64,000 nucleotides of DNA from Mactra quadrangularis (taxonomy: Eukaryota > Mollusca > Bivalvia > Venerida > Mactridae): NCBI GenBank assembly GCA_025267735.1, contig CM046299.1:14654232-14718231 (forward strand), written 5' to 3'. The translations under genes were made by a program, and so were the position numbers. A model generated the notes under the pieces. It searched no databases, was not told the origin of the DNA, and saw only the letters and a program-made list of their open reading frames with translations. This document shows positions 10,501 through 23,961 of the stretch, in pieces (positions within the stretch are counted from its first letter, which is position 1; every line of letters starts with the position of its first letter).

Positions 10501-13500
10501 TGTAATACTAGCGTATGATAAACTTATCCTGTCCAAATAATGAGATTGTTCGTGAGAAGAAAACTAAGAAAGCATTCATGTTTATTATCCTTAGGAAAGC
10601 CACCAGACAATTGTATTAGGTCAATAAATTAAGTATATTCACCGTATGTTTTGTAATCAGATTTATATGTCATGGTAAAATGTTGTTGGTTGGGATAATG
10701 CCAAAGTAGACTACAGTGGTAATATAAATATCAGGTTTAGTAGAACAACTTACGCAGGCAATACATATAAATTTCGGTCTGTATTAGCAAATGTTAACTC
10801 TCATTTCCGTTTAAACGTTGATAAAGCATATGTATCCTTAAGTATAGGACGCACAATAAGGCAGATACCATGTGGACATTAAGACTTATAGAATAGAGGT
10901 ATATTGTGCCAATTTCATTGGTTAGAAAGAAAAACAGTTGTAGCTATTGGCACTTCTTATATACACAACATAAGGAAGTATGCTTAAACTAAAATATAAG
11001 TTATTGTTTACACAAAAATCATGTCTTATTATTATCCCGAAAATCAGCCATGCAAATAGTTATAGCGATATGACATTATTACAACTTGTACGCAATCTAT
11101 TCAAAAAATATAATCAACTACACAGATACTCTTCCGCGAATTATTTCGCCCAGCATTTAATATAATTGGCAGACGCCAGTTCTCGCGCTATCAGTAATAT
11201 GAACAATCAACTCCATATACAAAAGACCTTTACACTAGCGTTGAGTTAGCTATCAATCACAAAGTCAAAGTTGTACAATTATCTGAAGAATGTAATGAAC
11301 AAGTAATTTCCTTATGTGCTATTAAATATCAGTCGCCTAGTTTCAGTGACCATATGTTTATACTCAATGTTATTTATCATCCAATTTAGAAAAATATCAA
11401 GTTGTCTATTCGTAATAATTAAATGACATAAATTGTCATGTCTGAGAGTAACTCCAGAGAAATAGGATACCATAGCATTTCATTCAGAATCGACAAATCT
11501 TCTAGGGTATTCCTTTGAGAGAATTCCCGAATTATGAAGTCTTCTTTGTATAAGAATGTTTTGCCATTGGAACGTCGGAAGACTTGTTGAAATCGTATTG
11601 ATTTATATCGTATACGTAAAAATCATCCACATAAACGTAAATGCATCAGGAAATAAAAAGTATGTATTCATATTGATTTTCAAATATCGAAGCTTACTTT
11701 TTGCCAGTCTAATTCTGTTTTCTCAAACAAAATTCCAACCAGTATCTTTCCGGTGCGCGGTGATCATCTGATAAGTAAGACTTGTTTAGCGACGTAACAA
11801 CTTTTAAAACACGGTATCAGCCAAACGGTTTATACAAAACCGTTGATCCTACTTAAGCCGGTTAAGAGACACTTGCAAAACATAGAGCCAATAATAATAA
11901 AAATAATAAAAAATCCATTGAAAGTATAATCCTACAAATGCTTTCAATTACAATTACATCGAACAAACTATATTACATTTTAGGTCATTGGCACTTGATT
12001 TATATTCCATTAGACAATTACATGGTACGATAAAAGTCTTCTCCATTTTAAGACTGATTATCTTATGTCGTTTTATTGCCGGACAGAAGTAACGACTGTA
12101 AAAATATATCCTTTGAACATAGTGTCACTAATTCTGCCTGTTTAACGATGTGTCCCATATGTTATGTCTGTTCCAATACACCCATTAACTGAAATAAATG
12201 TAGAAAAATAAATGTCTATTATCAAGGGCGTTTTCTTTAATAGAATTTTATCAACAATACCTGTCTTTATTGATGCTTTTGTTTGATGAAGATAACAAGT
12301 TTTAATTACATTTCTCTCTAAGTTTCCTACTGATTATACAACCATAGATATATCAGGTCCAATATCACACTATTTGAAACGGTTTAAATGCAATATTGTG
12401 TTTTCCTTAGTTTTCAATGACATGTTAAGAATAGTCCATCGGCAAAACGTGAATAAAATGTTTTAAACTAGATGATAATGTGGTCGAGGATAAGTTTGTC
12501 AACTCCAACAAACAGTTCAAATCAATGTTTTCAATTAGCGTATTTATTTATTTCACACGGATATCTAATTGCTTTGTTCAAACATGGACTTTCAATTTTT
12601 TCATGTCGGGATGCGCTTTTACTCCAGTTTGAAAATTTAAGTAAACACATATGCAAAAGTAAAATGACAAACCTTAAACTTAAGAAGTCATTCTACTATC
12701 GATTCAAGAAGATCACAAACGTATACATAGTTTCCTTAATAATATCATCGTTTTTGAATCATAGACATATTGTAATTGAACTAAACAAAGTAACAAAGAT
12801 AAATTTGTACAAACCATTTAATTTAAATGATAAAACAGAATGGTTTTGAAATAAATGGTATAATCGCAAACATTCTAGTTGATTTCCTATGCAACTAGAA
12901 CCAGAATAAATAAAAGGAAAATCTTTGAAGCATTAGAAGTGAATTTTGCAGATCCAATTTGACCATGCCTTATGTAACGATCCAACATTATATATCACGA
13001 TCCCATGGGTATTTACAGTCAATCAACATTTAATGATTATGATCTATATGATCTACCAATTTCTTCATCATTTCACTCGACAAGACAGTTAAAGTAAACA
13101 AGCAAACCATCATAGTTGAAGGGTGTATTTTTACTAAGGCAATTTGTTATTGTTGTTCAATCATGAACAAAAACATAGCAATTAAGAGGAAGGAGAAACT
13201 GGTCAATAATTGGGTTATAGTCTAGGGTAAAATATATATCTTTTAATAATATTCCTCATTTGTATATATAGTGTTTGTCTTTTTCGGAACCGTGCTAGTC
13301 GCTTATAATTATGACCTATGGCAGCATTATATATTTAACGAGTCTGTCATGTTCTGCAATATTGCGGTAAGCTCTAACGTATGAAATTACATCATTTTAT
13401 TCTGATGCATAATTGTGTTAAGCAAAACTATTCAGCATACTTATTCTAGAAGCTTTACATTGAACATCAAGAACGCATACGACCCTAGGAATATACAATA

Positions 13501-13604
13501 AACGTACAACACGCAAAAGATGGTGAACATTCCAGACATAAAATAATTACCAGTCACGTCAGAAATTAGCGATATGTATATCAAGACAATATAATAATTT
13601 GTAT

Positions 13605-13890
13605 GTTGTCCTATTATACTATTGTATATAATACACATTGACCTCCAATATCATATGCTTGTATTTATTCAGACGTATCAATCGATTTTGTAAAATGGAC
13701 AAGGGACTGATTTCATACAGAAATGACCCATTCTCTGCGTACAATTGTATGCAGTCTTATTATACAATTTTATAAAACGCACATCGACCTCCAATGCGAT
13801 ATGTTTGTACTCATGCATATGTATTCATTGATTTTGGACAAGGGAATGATTACTTTTACAAAAATGACCCATTCTTTCCACAGAAATAAT
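13605..13890 (+). repeat. Two-unit tandem repeat (about 145 bp) in copy A
   Basis: Unit 1 (13,605-13,752) and unit 2 (13,753-13,890) share CTTATTATAC-like, GACCTCCAAT, GCTTGTATTTATTCAG-like, GGACAAGGGA and AATGACCCATTCT blocks in the same order. Copy B has the same two units (about 32,872-33,150). The older relatives at 39,550-39,650 and 61,935-62,050 have only one, so the doubling happened in the A/B ancestor. Confidence 0.8.
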
Positions 13891-15099
13891 GGATACAGTA
13901 TCATACGTTATGAATATTATTTACCTATGTTGGTGAGCTAAAGACTTTAAAACCTGTGCATTTTTTCAACAACGTTAGCGAACTCTAAATGAATATCACC
14001 TTTCAAGCAAAGCAACAATATAAGAATTCATTTTCAAGGTATCTTTGTAACTAATGCAAGTAAACGTATACCATGTACGTATCGTGATCTTAAACGCACT
14101 ATATTCGTCCAGTTATTAAATAGCTTTAAATTACAAAATTAGTAGTCAAACTATATAGCCTATGTGTAAGGAAGTTGTCATTCAATAGTGGTTAGACCAA
14201 TACGCTTCTTATTTCCTGCACATTTTATTGTATGGCGTATATGTCTTCATAATATTACAACTTTTACGTAACTTGAAGTACCATGACATTTCAAAGGAAC
14301 CGGTAAAATTGGAAAATAACGAAATGGTAAGCTTACAATAACGTAGCAAAAGAATCAGTGCCTGAATTTATACCTAATCTAAATAAGTTTTATTGACTTA
14401 ATTATACGTTACGGCACAAATTATACAATTATACTTGTAACTTGAATAACTATATATTATAACCTGGTATAAACTATATTTACAGAATAATAAATGTCAT
14501 AAATGTTTCTAAACAAGCAATTAAGCGTCGTTTAAAAGAGATTTAAATACTTCAATTTATTATACACTTTAACAATGCGTTTAGTTTCTTTGTTATTAAA
14601 TAATCAGATAATGTTTTATGTTAGAATAATTCAAATAACTAATAGTATATATGTGAACTGTACCAAATATAACACAAGCCGTTCAAGCACAAACACTTTT
14701 TAGTGTTTTGTTCATAAAAACTCTAATCTTTAACCAAGATTCCTTTAAGACAGGTATTACTTTTCCATTTAAACGTTAATTACACTATTCATATTTGTAA
14801 ATAATAAAAGGGGCATAACGCCAAATAAATAATAGAGTTATATCCTTCTACAGTAGAAACAATATTGTACGTTTGAATAAGCAACCAGCTACCCTTCAAA
14901 CATCTTGATAAGGATACTAAAGAAATTTCAATAACAAAAAATCATACAGCATTATGGGTACTAAAGGGACATGACCCTAATATTATCTAGTAAATTGTTT
15001 CCTCTCATAGTAATGTAGATATAAAACTGATGAATAATCATTTTACTTTTCAGTCAAACATCTTAATTAGTACTAAAGATATTCAACTTTATAATATTT

Positions 15100-15184
15100 A
15101 ACCTTAAATGTACCGCGGTTATATGACCTATATAATGTGTTGCTATGACGTTAAAACCAACCAACAAACAAACCTTAAATGTTT
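15100..15184 (+). mobile_element. 5'-truncated SINE-1 tail with target-site duplication (copy A)
   Basis: The last roughly 60 bp of SINE-1 (CGGTTATATGACCTATATAA, TGTGTTGC, CCAACAAACAAAC) lie between two copies of ACCTTAAATGT at about 15,101 and 15,173. The same fragment and flanks occur in copy B at 34,358-34,425, so this insertion predates the duplication. Confidence 0.75.
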
Positions 15185-15382
15185 AAGTATGAAGGAAGCA
15201 TAACTCACAAAATGGTACATCCATTTGAATGTTACTTCATAGTACCAATATAAAGCATATCAACTTTTACTTCTATAGCTTTATTAGACGTAAAGATATT
15301 TCAATTAGAACTATATTTAACACTTTCTATTTGTGTATAAAGAGGTATAACTCAATAAATAATTCATCCTACGTCACATACC

Positions 15383-18300
15383 TTAAAGCCACTAAACGAA
15401 GATAAAATCTTTATCATCAATTTAAAAACAAGTAAAACTGTCAAAAAGACAATAGAATATAACTGCCTTTGGATTATAACAACTCTCTCTAGCGGGTTCC
15501 CTTTTAGGGGTCAAGTCATTCAAAATATCAATTTCTTATAAAAGTGGGGTACTTTTATAACATGCAAATTGGATTACGGAGATATCCTCTCAGCCAATCA
15601 AGTTGCTTTAAAGGTGATTGATAAACTTACACAAAATTGTAAAATGTTGGACATGTCATATCGTTTTTCCAGTGATTTACTCGAGAAATCAGTGCGTGCA
15701 AATTTTGAGTACGCAAACATCTAAACTGATGCTTAAAAGAAACGCCTCATGTCAACTAGGTACATAATTTTCGTGATTAAGAATAATATAAGGCAACATT
15801 AAGGACTATGTAATAGTTGAAATTACATAAAGGTACCTTTAAGTACCGGCCCTCTAAAAGTTGGTTAGGGTGAATGCAGTGCTAAAAATATCATATTGTT
15901 TAATCATCCCTCTTGCCTGAAATCTTTTGGACCAGGCAATGTCATCGTAGGTACTTCACATCACCTGTGAATACAGAAATAAATACGTTATTTTCTGTGC
16001 AAGTTTCCTTTTATTCTAGCGAACAAATTCAGAATACATAAGCAGATATTGAATGCACTAATATTACTCTAGATGCACTGAGGCTTACATTTTCTATATC
16101 TGTAACTGAATTTACATATATGAACAAACAAATAAGTGGGCTCTGTAATCAAAATTTGGGCGTCCATTTTGTGTGTAATAAAAACTTATTCATTACACAT
16201 CTTTGCGGAAGTCAGGGGCTAATCACAAAAACCTGTGTACATACGCGAACTGAACTTCTATCTAAAGATTGCAAGATTTCGATGAAATGTCTTAAGAATG
16301 ATTAATCTTTTATGAAGTTATTACTATATATGTCTGTAGATTTGATGATTTATTGTTTTAAGGTATTTATTTGACGCCACGTGGGAACTTTTTTGTGCCT
16401 AATTACTTTATTTTGACATCCATCGGTTCCGTCTTAGATTGGTCGATGTTTTGTTAGCAGATGACCATTTATTGTGTCATACCACCTTTGTTTAAATTGG
16501 CCGTGTATTGAAAAATCAAGAGTATGGTGGCTCGGTATAGCCCTCGTGCATTTTCTTCGAGAGCTTATAATCTCCGTTTGTGAAATTGTTCGCTGAAGTT
16601 TGTGGAACGTATTGTTTTCTTTAAATGTTTTGTAGTTTATAATGTATTGTTGACAACAAATCATGTGACCAAAATTTGAGGGCTTCACTACTTGACGTTG
16701 ACTTAAGTCAGATCGTATTGTAGCAAAGATTTTAAGTTTCGATAGCGCCTTTGAAATTCTCTCATCGTAAACGTAAGTTCAACGTAAGTAAGTTGTTTCG
16801 GAAATTTCGCTATCCTACGTAAGATTCTTATGAAACAGTCCCAGTTCTTTATCAGCCCTGCGTTCAGTAAGCATTTAACGTTAATCAATCACCGTTACCG
16901 TTATGAACGGTTAATTGAACGATCCGTTGAAGTGCGAACGTTTAAAGATAGCGGACAAGAGAATCTTTACTTCAATTTATAAGAAGAATTCAGAGAGGAG
17001 GAATTGTTTTCTTGTTTCTTTGTGAGTACATTTATTGATCTAAATCAACGAGAGTAACACCGCCGACTTCGTTGTAATGGCAGATACTAATTTGCACTAT
17101 ATGCTGGAACTATTTTGTTTCAGGTTGTTTCATACTCGCGTACTATATACTTAAACCGTTTGCTGTTTGCCTGAAACGTTTTCCGCTAACAGGCCGTTCA
17201 ATAATGACATTAGTGAATTATACCTATTTTAAGTGTGTACCTTTCATTGCCTGTGTCCATTATTGGACACCGTACTTTTTGTTTGTACTACTTCTTTTGT
17301 GTAAAGTTATATTTTGGGCATGTTGAAATTTATAAATTTTAGTATATAGAGATATTTTATAATACTGATTTCAGACAATGTATGAATTAATTTGTATTTT
17401 TAACTCTTAGTGCATCTGTACGGGGATGTACACAATCTGATTAGAAGATTTTATTTTAACTGTTTTCACTGTACTTCATGTAAACTTGCACAAAAGTTTA
17501 CATGTTTAAACTCACTTTTTTCATAAAAAATAAATATTACTAAACCACTTTTTTTATATTTTTCTATTAAACTTACTTATTTATTTTATAAGAATTAAAA
17601 TGAAAACTGAAATTTATGAAAATTATTTGTAAATTTCAATTATTGCAACCACACCTATTTTAAATTCATGAAGGACATTCGTAAATTACATAGTCCTTAA
17701 TGTTGCCACCCAGTTAGAAGTCCTTGGTGACATGCGCAACGCGAGGTATGTCGTTACTATGCTGATAGACACAGTCATAACGTTGCTAGAATATAGAGAC
17801 CCTCACAGAGCATAAAAGCTAGTATGTAATGTGTTCACGAGATTACCATTGCCAACAACAAGTTGTGGCCTAAACTCGTTTTGAAACATTGATAATTCTG
17901 AGGACGTTACATAAGCCAAAACGCGAATCCTCACTGAGCTCTACATTATATCAACACCACGGCCGCCATGATACGAGCGGAGAGATAGACGTTGATGACG
18001 GTGGCATATCTTAAGAACTGTCTACACCAAACAAGAAGATTTCCATTGTATGTCGACTTATTTGACATACACAGTTATCTTCCACCACACATGACGTAGA
18101 TACTGCCATGAAAATCTGTCACGCGAATGTCGTTGGCGTAAATATAGATTATCTAGTTGTCTTGGCTTACCGACATTACACTCATTCTACCTGAACGTGG
18201 CCTATCAGCAAACGTTTCTGTATAACGCAAGACTGAATTGGTTCGTTTCTTTTTCCCGTCAATATACGTTCATGTATGAAACTATTTACATGATTTCGTG

Positions 18301-18632
18301 ACTTTTAATTGGCTTTCGCACGAAATTCACTATACAAAACGTGTATTTATCAAAGCAGAAGATTTGTTGACTTAAGATTTGAAGTTGTGGTTATTTTTAG
18401 CCACGACGGGATGTTCCGATCTAGTTTGTTGAGTTCCGTGATTTTTCGTACAGTCATTACGTAAGGTTTTATCGCTAATTTCAAAATACTTTAAGTATAG
18501 ATTCTGGAGAAAATACTTGTGTTTTTTGTGCCTTAGATGAGTTATATATATTCATTTAATGTTTGCATGAGTTTTAAGCTAAATCATGACACTTGACAAT
18601 TATCAGCATTCTGTTTAGTAATGGGGCTTTAA
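15383..18632. mobile_element. 3.24-kb TTAA-flanked DNA transposon (piggyBac-like target site), non-autonomous or decayed
   Basis: Copy B retains the uninterrupted site ACGTACCTTAATAGAGGACG (34,636-34,655). In A the same TTAA is split: TTAA (15,383-15,386) is followed by AGCCACTAAACGAAGAT, and ACTAAAC-complement, ATGGGGCT (to 18,628) is followed by TTAA (18,629-18,632). The two ends are inverted relatives, AGCC(CCATT)ACTAAAC. A TTAA duplication with short inverted ends is the hallmark of the piggyBac superfamily and of TTAA MITEs. No transposase DDD core is recognised in six frames. Short minus-strand open stretches at 16,434-16,688 and 16,703-16,888 could be decayed coding, but I cannot match them to a family. 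Confidence 0.8.
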
Positions 18633-19460
18633 TAGACGACGTATAGACGCAGTGCTGTTAACAAACATCCCACCTTTCATTGAAATATTTCTATAAGTAC
18701 TAACAATAACCTTTAATGCTAAACTATAAAGGAGCATAACTAACTATATTAGTTTGTTAATTACATTATGCGTAAATAATATATTTTGGACTAATAATAT
18801 ATAATACGAATATTAAGCGGATACGTGTATTCTAATAACAGCCATCATTTACCAAACAAATATTTGGAACAACGTGATCGCTATCAAGCAACTAAATAAC
18901 CAATACACAAAACTAGCAATAATAACGAAATGCAGCCGAATAAAAGTAACAGATAGGAATAACAAGATTTACCGTTTATAAGATTTGCTGTTATTAAGTA
19001 ATGAGATCAATGCAATCGAACATGGCATTGTATAACAAACGGGACAACAACAACATTAGTAAACCCCTAGGTTATTGTTTTGTCATATCTACAGACGAAA
19101 TTACTTAAGAAATCATATTTGAGATTATACATAACTGTCATTATACACAGAATTGTCAGAGGAGCGTTTTTGTCACGACATAGGTCAGGCAAAGTATCTG
19201 AAATATATGAACAAAAACCTGAGGGTTATATACCGCGTCATAAGTAACCCTTATTGCAACATCAGTATTAGGCGGCATAGTCATATATATACTTCTTCCA
19301 TACATAAACACATTACACATTTACCAGGTGGTGTGATTATTGCCAAATAAAATCAAATTGTTTTGTATTTTCAATTGAAACTAGTATTTCCATAACCTAA
19401 AGCTATAGTCAATTTTTTCTCAACTGTCAACGTTTGATTAAGTTTGAAGCAACCAGAATG

Positions 19461-19705
19461 TATAGGTCATATCACGGCGGTCATTCAACCTACTCACAGT
19501 TACTAGAAAGGCTAAATCTCTGGATAAAGCCGTAAACCAGTTATAACTACGTCAATGACTAACAACTGCCCTACACGATTAAAAATCAGTGATAGGAGGG
19601 AGAATGTCCGTAGAAATCATTTCGTGAAAAACATCATCGAAACTATACGTACACAGATCTCTCGACCAATAGACTTGCATACTACCAACTGAGCTAGCTT
19701 GGTGG
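19461..19705 (-). mobile_element. SINE-1 copy, between duplication copies A and B
   Basis: Reverse-complement match to SINE-1: CACGGCGGTCATTCAACCTA, GGCTAAATCTCTGGAT, CAATGACTAACAACTGCCCT, GGAGGGAGAATGTCCGTAGA, GACTTGCATACTACCAACTG, AGCTAGC. The body is nearly complete. The B-box part of the tRNA-derived head is damaged. It begins about 10 bp past the right edge of copy A and is absent after copy B. Confidence 0.85.
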
Positions 19706-20534
19706 CTTCTAACAATTTAATCTTAATACTAATACTACGTTTACGTAAACAAGTTGTCACAGCATAGTAACGACAAAATATATGTAAAGTCAATGCACCA
19801 ATAATTTCTAACATAATTCTAGTTTTAAGGTTTGTTAATCCTGATTCATTTAATGAGACAAGTAATTTATCGTTCAATTATATGTAACTTTGTAAGATAA
19901 ATGAGCAAAACATCTCATTAGAAACATTGAACACTGATTTTATACAACCTCAAATGGATATTCAGCTTAATAATCACTTCCTAGTTATAAACTTTGCTAA
20001 CCGCTGTAAATAACAAAATAATTAAGGATTAATGAGTATAAACTTATATTCAAAAAAAATATTTCGATGGGATACTTTGGCTGGATGTGAATAAATAGTT
20101 CACTACTGTTAGTTTTATGTTGTGTTTAATAATTAAAAATACTTTTTTTCAAAACTGACAAAACAAATATCGCCAGCTATTTCTTCCCATTTTTTTAAAT
20201 AAAAAAGAACTGTAGACCGCCATGTAATTATTTCAAAGTCTAACCGGTATGCAAAACTTTATATTTAACGATGTTGAAAATGAAGTTTATTTTACCCATG
20301 GAGTACATTGTATTTGATGCCGACCTAAATAAAAACAAGGAAATATAATTCTCGACGATAGTCCCATGTGTTATGTCTATTTCTATTATACTTTATGTTG
20401 AATTAAATGATACATAATGAGTGTCATCTAATGTCAGTGATAATTTCAACACCGTAAAATATTCTGAAAAAATACTAGTACCACCATCTGGTTTCAAATG
20501 TTATTCTTGTTTTAAGCGTCAACTTTGAGAAAAA
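19706..20534. other. Spacer between copies A and B
   Basis: About 830 bp of AT-rich sequence found once in this window, with no gene or repeat recognised. Confidence 0.5.
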
Positions 20535-23500
20535 ATACCTAATCAACGTAGCACCATGCCAAATTAAACGTTGAATGAACCTTCCCCTTTATAAGTCGTT
20601 AGTGGAGTTTTAAACTCACCTGAGCAAAAAGCAAAGTGTAGGGTCGGACATCCTCAGTTCTGGGTCAACATTTTGATTTAAGCAATCTTATTCTAAGTCC
20701 TTGTTACAAATTTTCTAAACTGAAGTAAACTAACGTGTTCCCGGCATGAAATTATTTAAAGATACGATACATTATTTTATGCATACCTCTGACTGTCATG
20801 GCATCTGAAAGAATAGATTTAAACACTTTAAAAACTGATAAGCCTAAAGATGACATACGTGGGTTAAAGCAGCTCTTAAATGTTATCTACAAAGATTATT
20901 GAAGGTTTGCGTTTTAATTGAATTTGCGCCATCTTAGAGTACACACTTTTTACAGGGTTATTTGAGGAAATTTAAATGATTCTTGTTTGAATTATAAGGC
21001 ATATAGCACTATTATTTGGCAGTTAATAAACATGAAACTCAACAACTGAACTTGTCTCCAAGGGGTCACTGTTATCACACAGTTGCATATGAAAATATTA
21101 GAACAATTTTTTTCAGATGCTTTTAAATTTAGCTCGCAGGAGACAACAGTTTGATCGTCATAGTCAGCCACTGTAATAAAATGACCTAGGCGTATAACAG
21201 AACTTACAATAACTTGTCTAATTGATAGGTAGCATACATGTCATAAAGAAAAATAATGTAATTGTAATGTATCATCTATTATATAAGTATTGTCTAATTA
21301 TAATTAACTGTTCTTGCACCATTTCCTATTTCTATGTAGCAATCAACAAAGGTACAACTGTGTTGCTTGTACTTTTACTGGAGTAATTAGTTTTATTATA
21401 AAGTATTTCTATATGGACTATGCTCTATCCTGTAGACAAAAACTGTATTTCCTCCTTAACAGGTCTAAACGGGAAATGTTCAGACACATCCGCTCTCTTT
21501 GTGGATAAATATTGACAATCCCCATTTATCTTAATAAAAGCAAACATACATCTATTAAACAAAACCATCAGAAAAATGTGTCACCATTATTCACGATTAG
21601 TTCAAGTTACTTGTTATCACCCTAAACAGTTTCATGACTACGTTAGAAAGAATACATTCATATGATTATTGTTCAGTTCTTCAAAGACACAACTGAGATA
21701 CACTTAATCTTACCTTAATCAAATTGATGTAAAATGATGATTGTGACATCACATATCAGTAAAAATTAAGTCCAGTCATGATAAAATCATTTTTTAAACA
21801 ATAAACAAGTGCAAAAGACGTAGAAGTTCATTTAATAATAAATATAATGCAAATGCTACAGCAAAACTAAAATTGGTAAAATTGGTTTATGTTTACCTAT
21901 TATGTAGAATGGTTTTGATGCATGTCAGATGTGGTTTGTAAGCGTAGCATTTTTAGTGTCAATACCCAAATAGTGAAAATCTAAACATATTTTTTAATAA
22001 CTCATGGTCATGCCATATTGTATGTGGTAGAACGTACTCTCTCCTCTAAAACCATTATTGTAGTTGCCATTTTTGTAACCATATTGAAATGCAAAGCAGA
22101 ACTAAAAACAGACAAATGTTTCTTACCAGGCTGTGGACCAATGAAATTAGAAGGGAATGGGTGATTAAGCAAATCTGTATATTTTCAATTCGAATTGTCA
22201 TTTTTAAAGCGACAGTTTTATATGGTTTTGAGAAATAAGAATGTTATTTATATTTCCTAAATGTGAAAGAATGTGAAAGAAAACATAGTACGAGTAATTA
22301 AGCATATAACAATTTTATGTTGTTGTCTTACCGGTATTACGAAAATAAGAGATGGGTCAGTCATTGTTGTCACTCATAACGTTTATAACTAGCAGTACAG
22401 ACAAAGCCTAATGCTCTTACATGAAAAAGTACAACTTATGAAAAACATTGTAAATTGCACATGGCAGTTGTACTAAGAATGTAAATGGAGGTAACAAATT
22501 ACTATATAAAAATATCAATTAGCAAGAATAAATGATTTCCTGGAAAATTAGTAACTAGGCAAACGTCATAAAACTGTATACATCGTTTGGGTTGCTTGTT
22601 CATCAATGTCATCAGACGGAAACAAATATTTGTTGATTTGAAATGAAATTCAAGAAAATTACATAATAAATGACAATCATATATATAACAAATCAAATTC
22701 AGTGGCTTCAGACCCATTTGTAATTATTGATCAGAAAACACATTGTTTAAAATTGTTGGTACATTAACTGCAATAAAGTAAACAAATTTATGATTACTCA
22801 AACCTTTCTTTTTTTCTTTTTTTTCAATAAACAAATACTAATATTTTTTTGATAATATATTCAATCTATTTGAATGATATCGGTTTCGATTCTACATGAA
22901 AAATTGTTGTTATTTTATTTCTGTGATTGATGTTACTATTTATGAACATAAAAGTTTGTCTTCATTATACACTTATACAAAGCCTCACCTTATCAATGAA
23001 CACCTTTTCTTTTAGGTGACCATTCTCATTAACTAATAGTTAAATAGTATTAAATACATTAGGATTACACGTATTTACGCACTTTGAAATCCTATTATGT
23101 TAGAATTATTAATTGTCAGGGCAACCCACATCTATGACCGTGTCAATTAAATCAGTAAGTCAATTGATTTGAAAGCGTGTTTCCCTACAATAAATTGTGA
23201 TCTACAAGCGTATCTACGAAGTAATCTTGTCAGCGTCAACATAAATCTAGATTACGTTTGGCCTTAATGCTCTTTTATATATCAGTATCAAACGTTGCTC
23301 AGTATTTTATATACTAGTTGGAATGTAAATTACAATATTTGTGAATATGCTAATCGTTACTTAAAGTAAAATAAATGAACTACAATATTACAGTAAATGT
23401 ATCATTTGTTTATTATTTCTAAGAATAGGTGTTTATACTGCAAAGGCAATTAGTGAAAACATTTTACGGTTGAAAATTGTTTTGATAAATAGCTTTTGAT

Positions 23501-23705
23501 AAATACATATTGTTCATATCTTTGTATTCAGAAAGATATATCAGCGCAATATATGATTTTCATTAAGGAAACACATTATTATACTTCACTGGAATTTCCC
23601 TATGCTAAAGCCCTATACCGGAGCGGGTGATATTTTGTTCGATCACATGGTAATATTACCCGCTATCTAAGGGAGACAACTTATTAACGATTAGTAGCCG
23701 TAAAT

Positions 23706-23748
23706 AGCCGCGACCGTGGCGTAGTGGTTAGCATGTCTGACTTCGATT
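23706..23748 (+). repeat. tRNA-like segment with A-box consensus
   Basis: GACCGTGGCGTAGTGGTTAG and the following GCATGTCTGACTTC resemble the 5' half of a tRNA, with TGGCGTAGTGG fitting the RNA polymerase III A box. No T-arm or B box follows, so this is not a functional tRNA gene. Confidence 0.5.
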
Positions 23749-23821
23749 GTTTTCTTTACTGTGTTGTTATTTGTTGTTCAATAAATATTTACATGTTACA
23801 GTTTTGTTCGGTATAATAAAA

Positions 23822-23961
23822 CAAATAACGCATGGCAGTGAGGGTGACAGTACAGATTATCAACCCTTGAAAATTAATATCAACCTCGGCTAGCGCCTCG
23901 GTTGATATTATTTCCTCGGGTTGATAATCTGTACTGTCACCCTCACTGCCATGTGTTATTT
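23822..23961. repeat. Long near-perfect hairpin (arms about 45 bp plus inner stem)
   Basis: Left arm 23,822-23,866 (includes GCAGTGAGGGTGACAGTACA) pairs with right arm 23,917-23,961. An inner stem at 23,876-23,909 (ATATCAACC...GGTTGATAT around GGCTAGCGCC) stacks below the loop. Arm mismatches are few, so the element is young. Confidence 0.85.

Larger units (their letters stand above)
6366..19450 (+). repeat. Segmental duplication copy A
   Basis: It is colinear and direct with 20,535-35,455. The left anchor is GTTCAACATAGCACCATGCC near 6,366 against ATCAACGTAGCACCATGCC near 20,531. The right anchor is TTTTTTCTCAACTGTCAA near 19,418 and 35,434. Long stretches differ by only a few percent (for example 11,400-11,550 against 30,120-30,270 shows about three substitutions). 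Copy A alone carries 7,079-7,543 and the TTAA element at 15,383-18,632. Apart from those it is about 9.4 kb of AT-rich sequence with no gene recognised. Confidence 0.92.

Noticed and set aside
16434..16888. Two adjacent minus-strand frames as a transposase for the TTAA element
   Set aside because: No DDD-type catalytic block or piggyBac signature is visible; kept only as a possibility.
19153..19350. 65-codon frame conserved at 35,174-35,371
   Set aside because: Both begin with TTG, have no upstream signals, and differ by amino-acid-changing substitutions.
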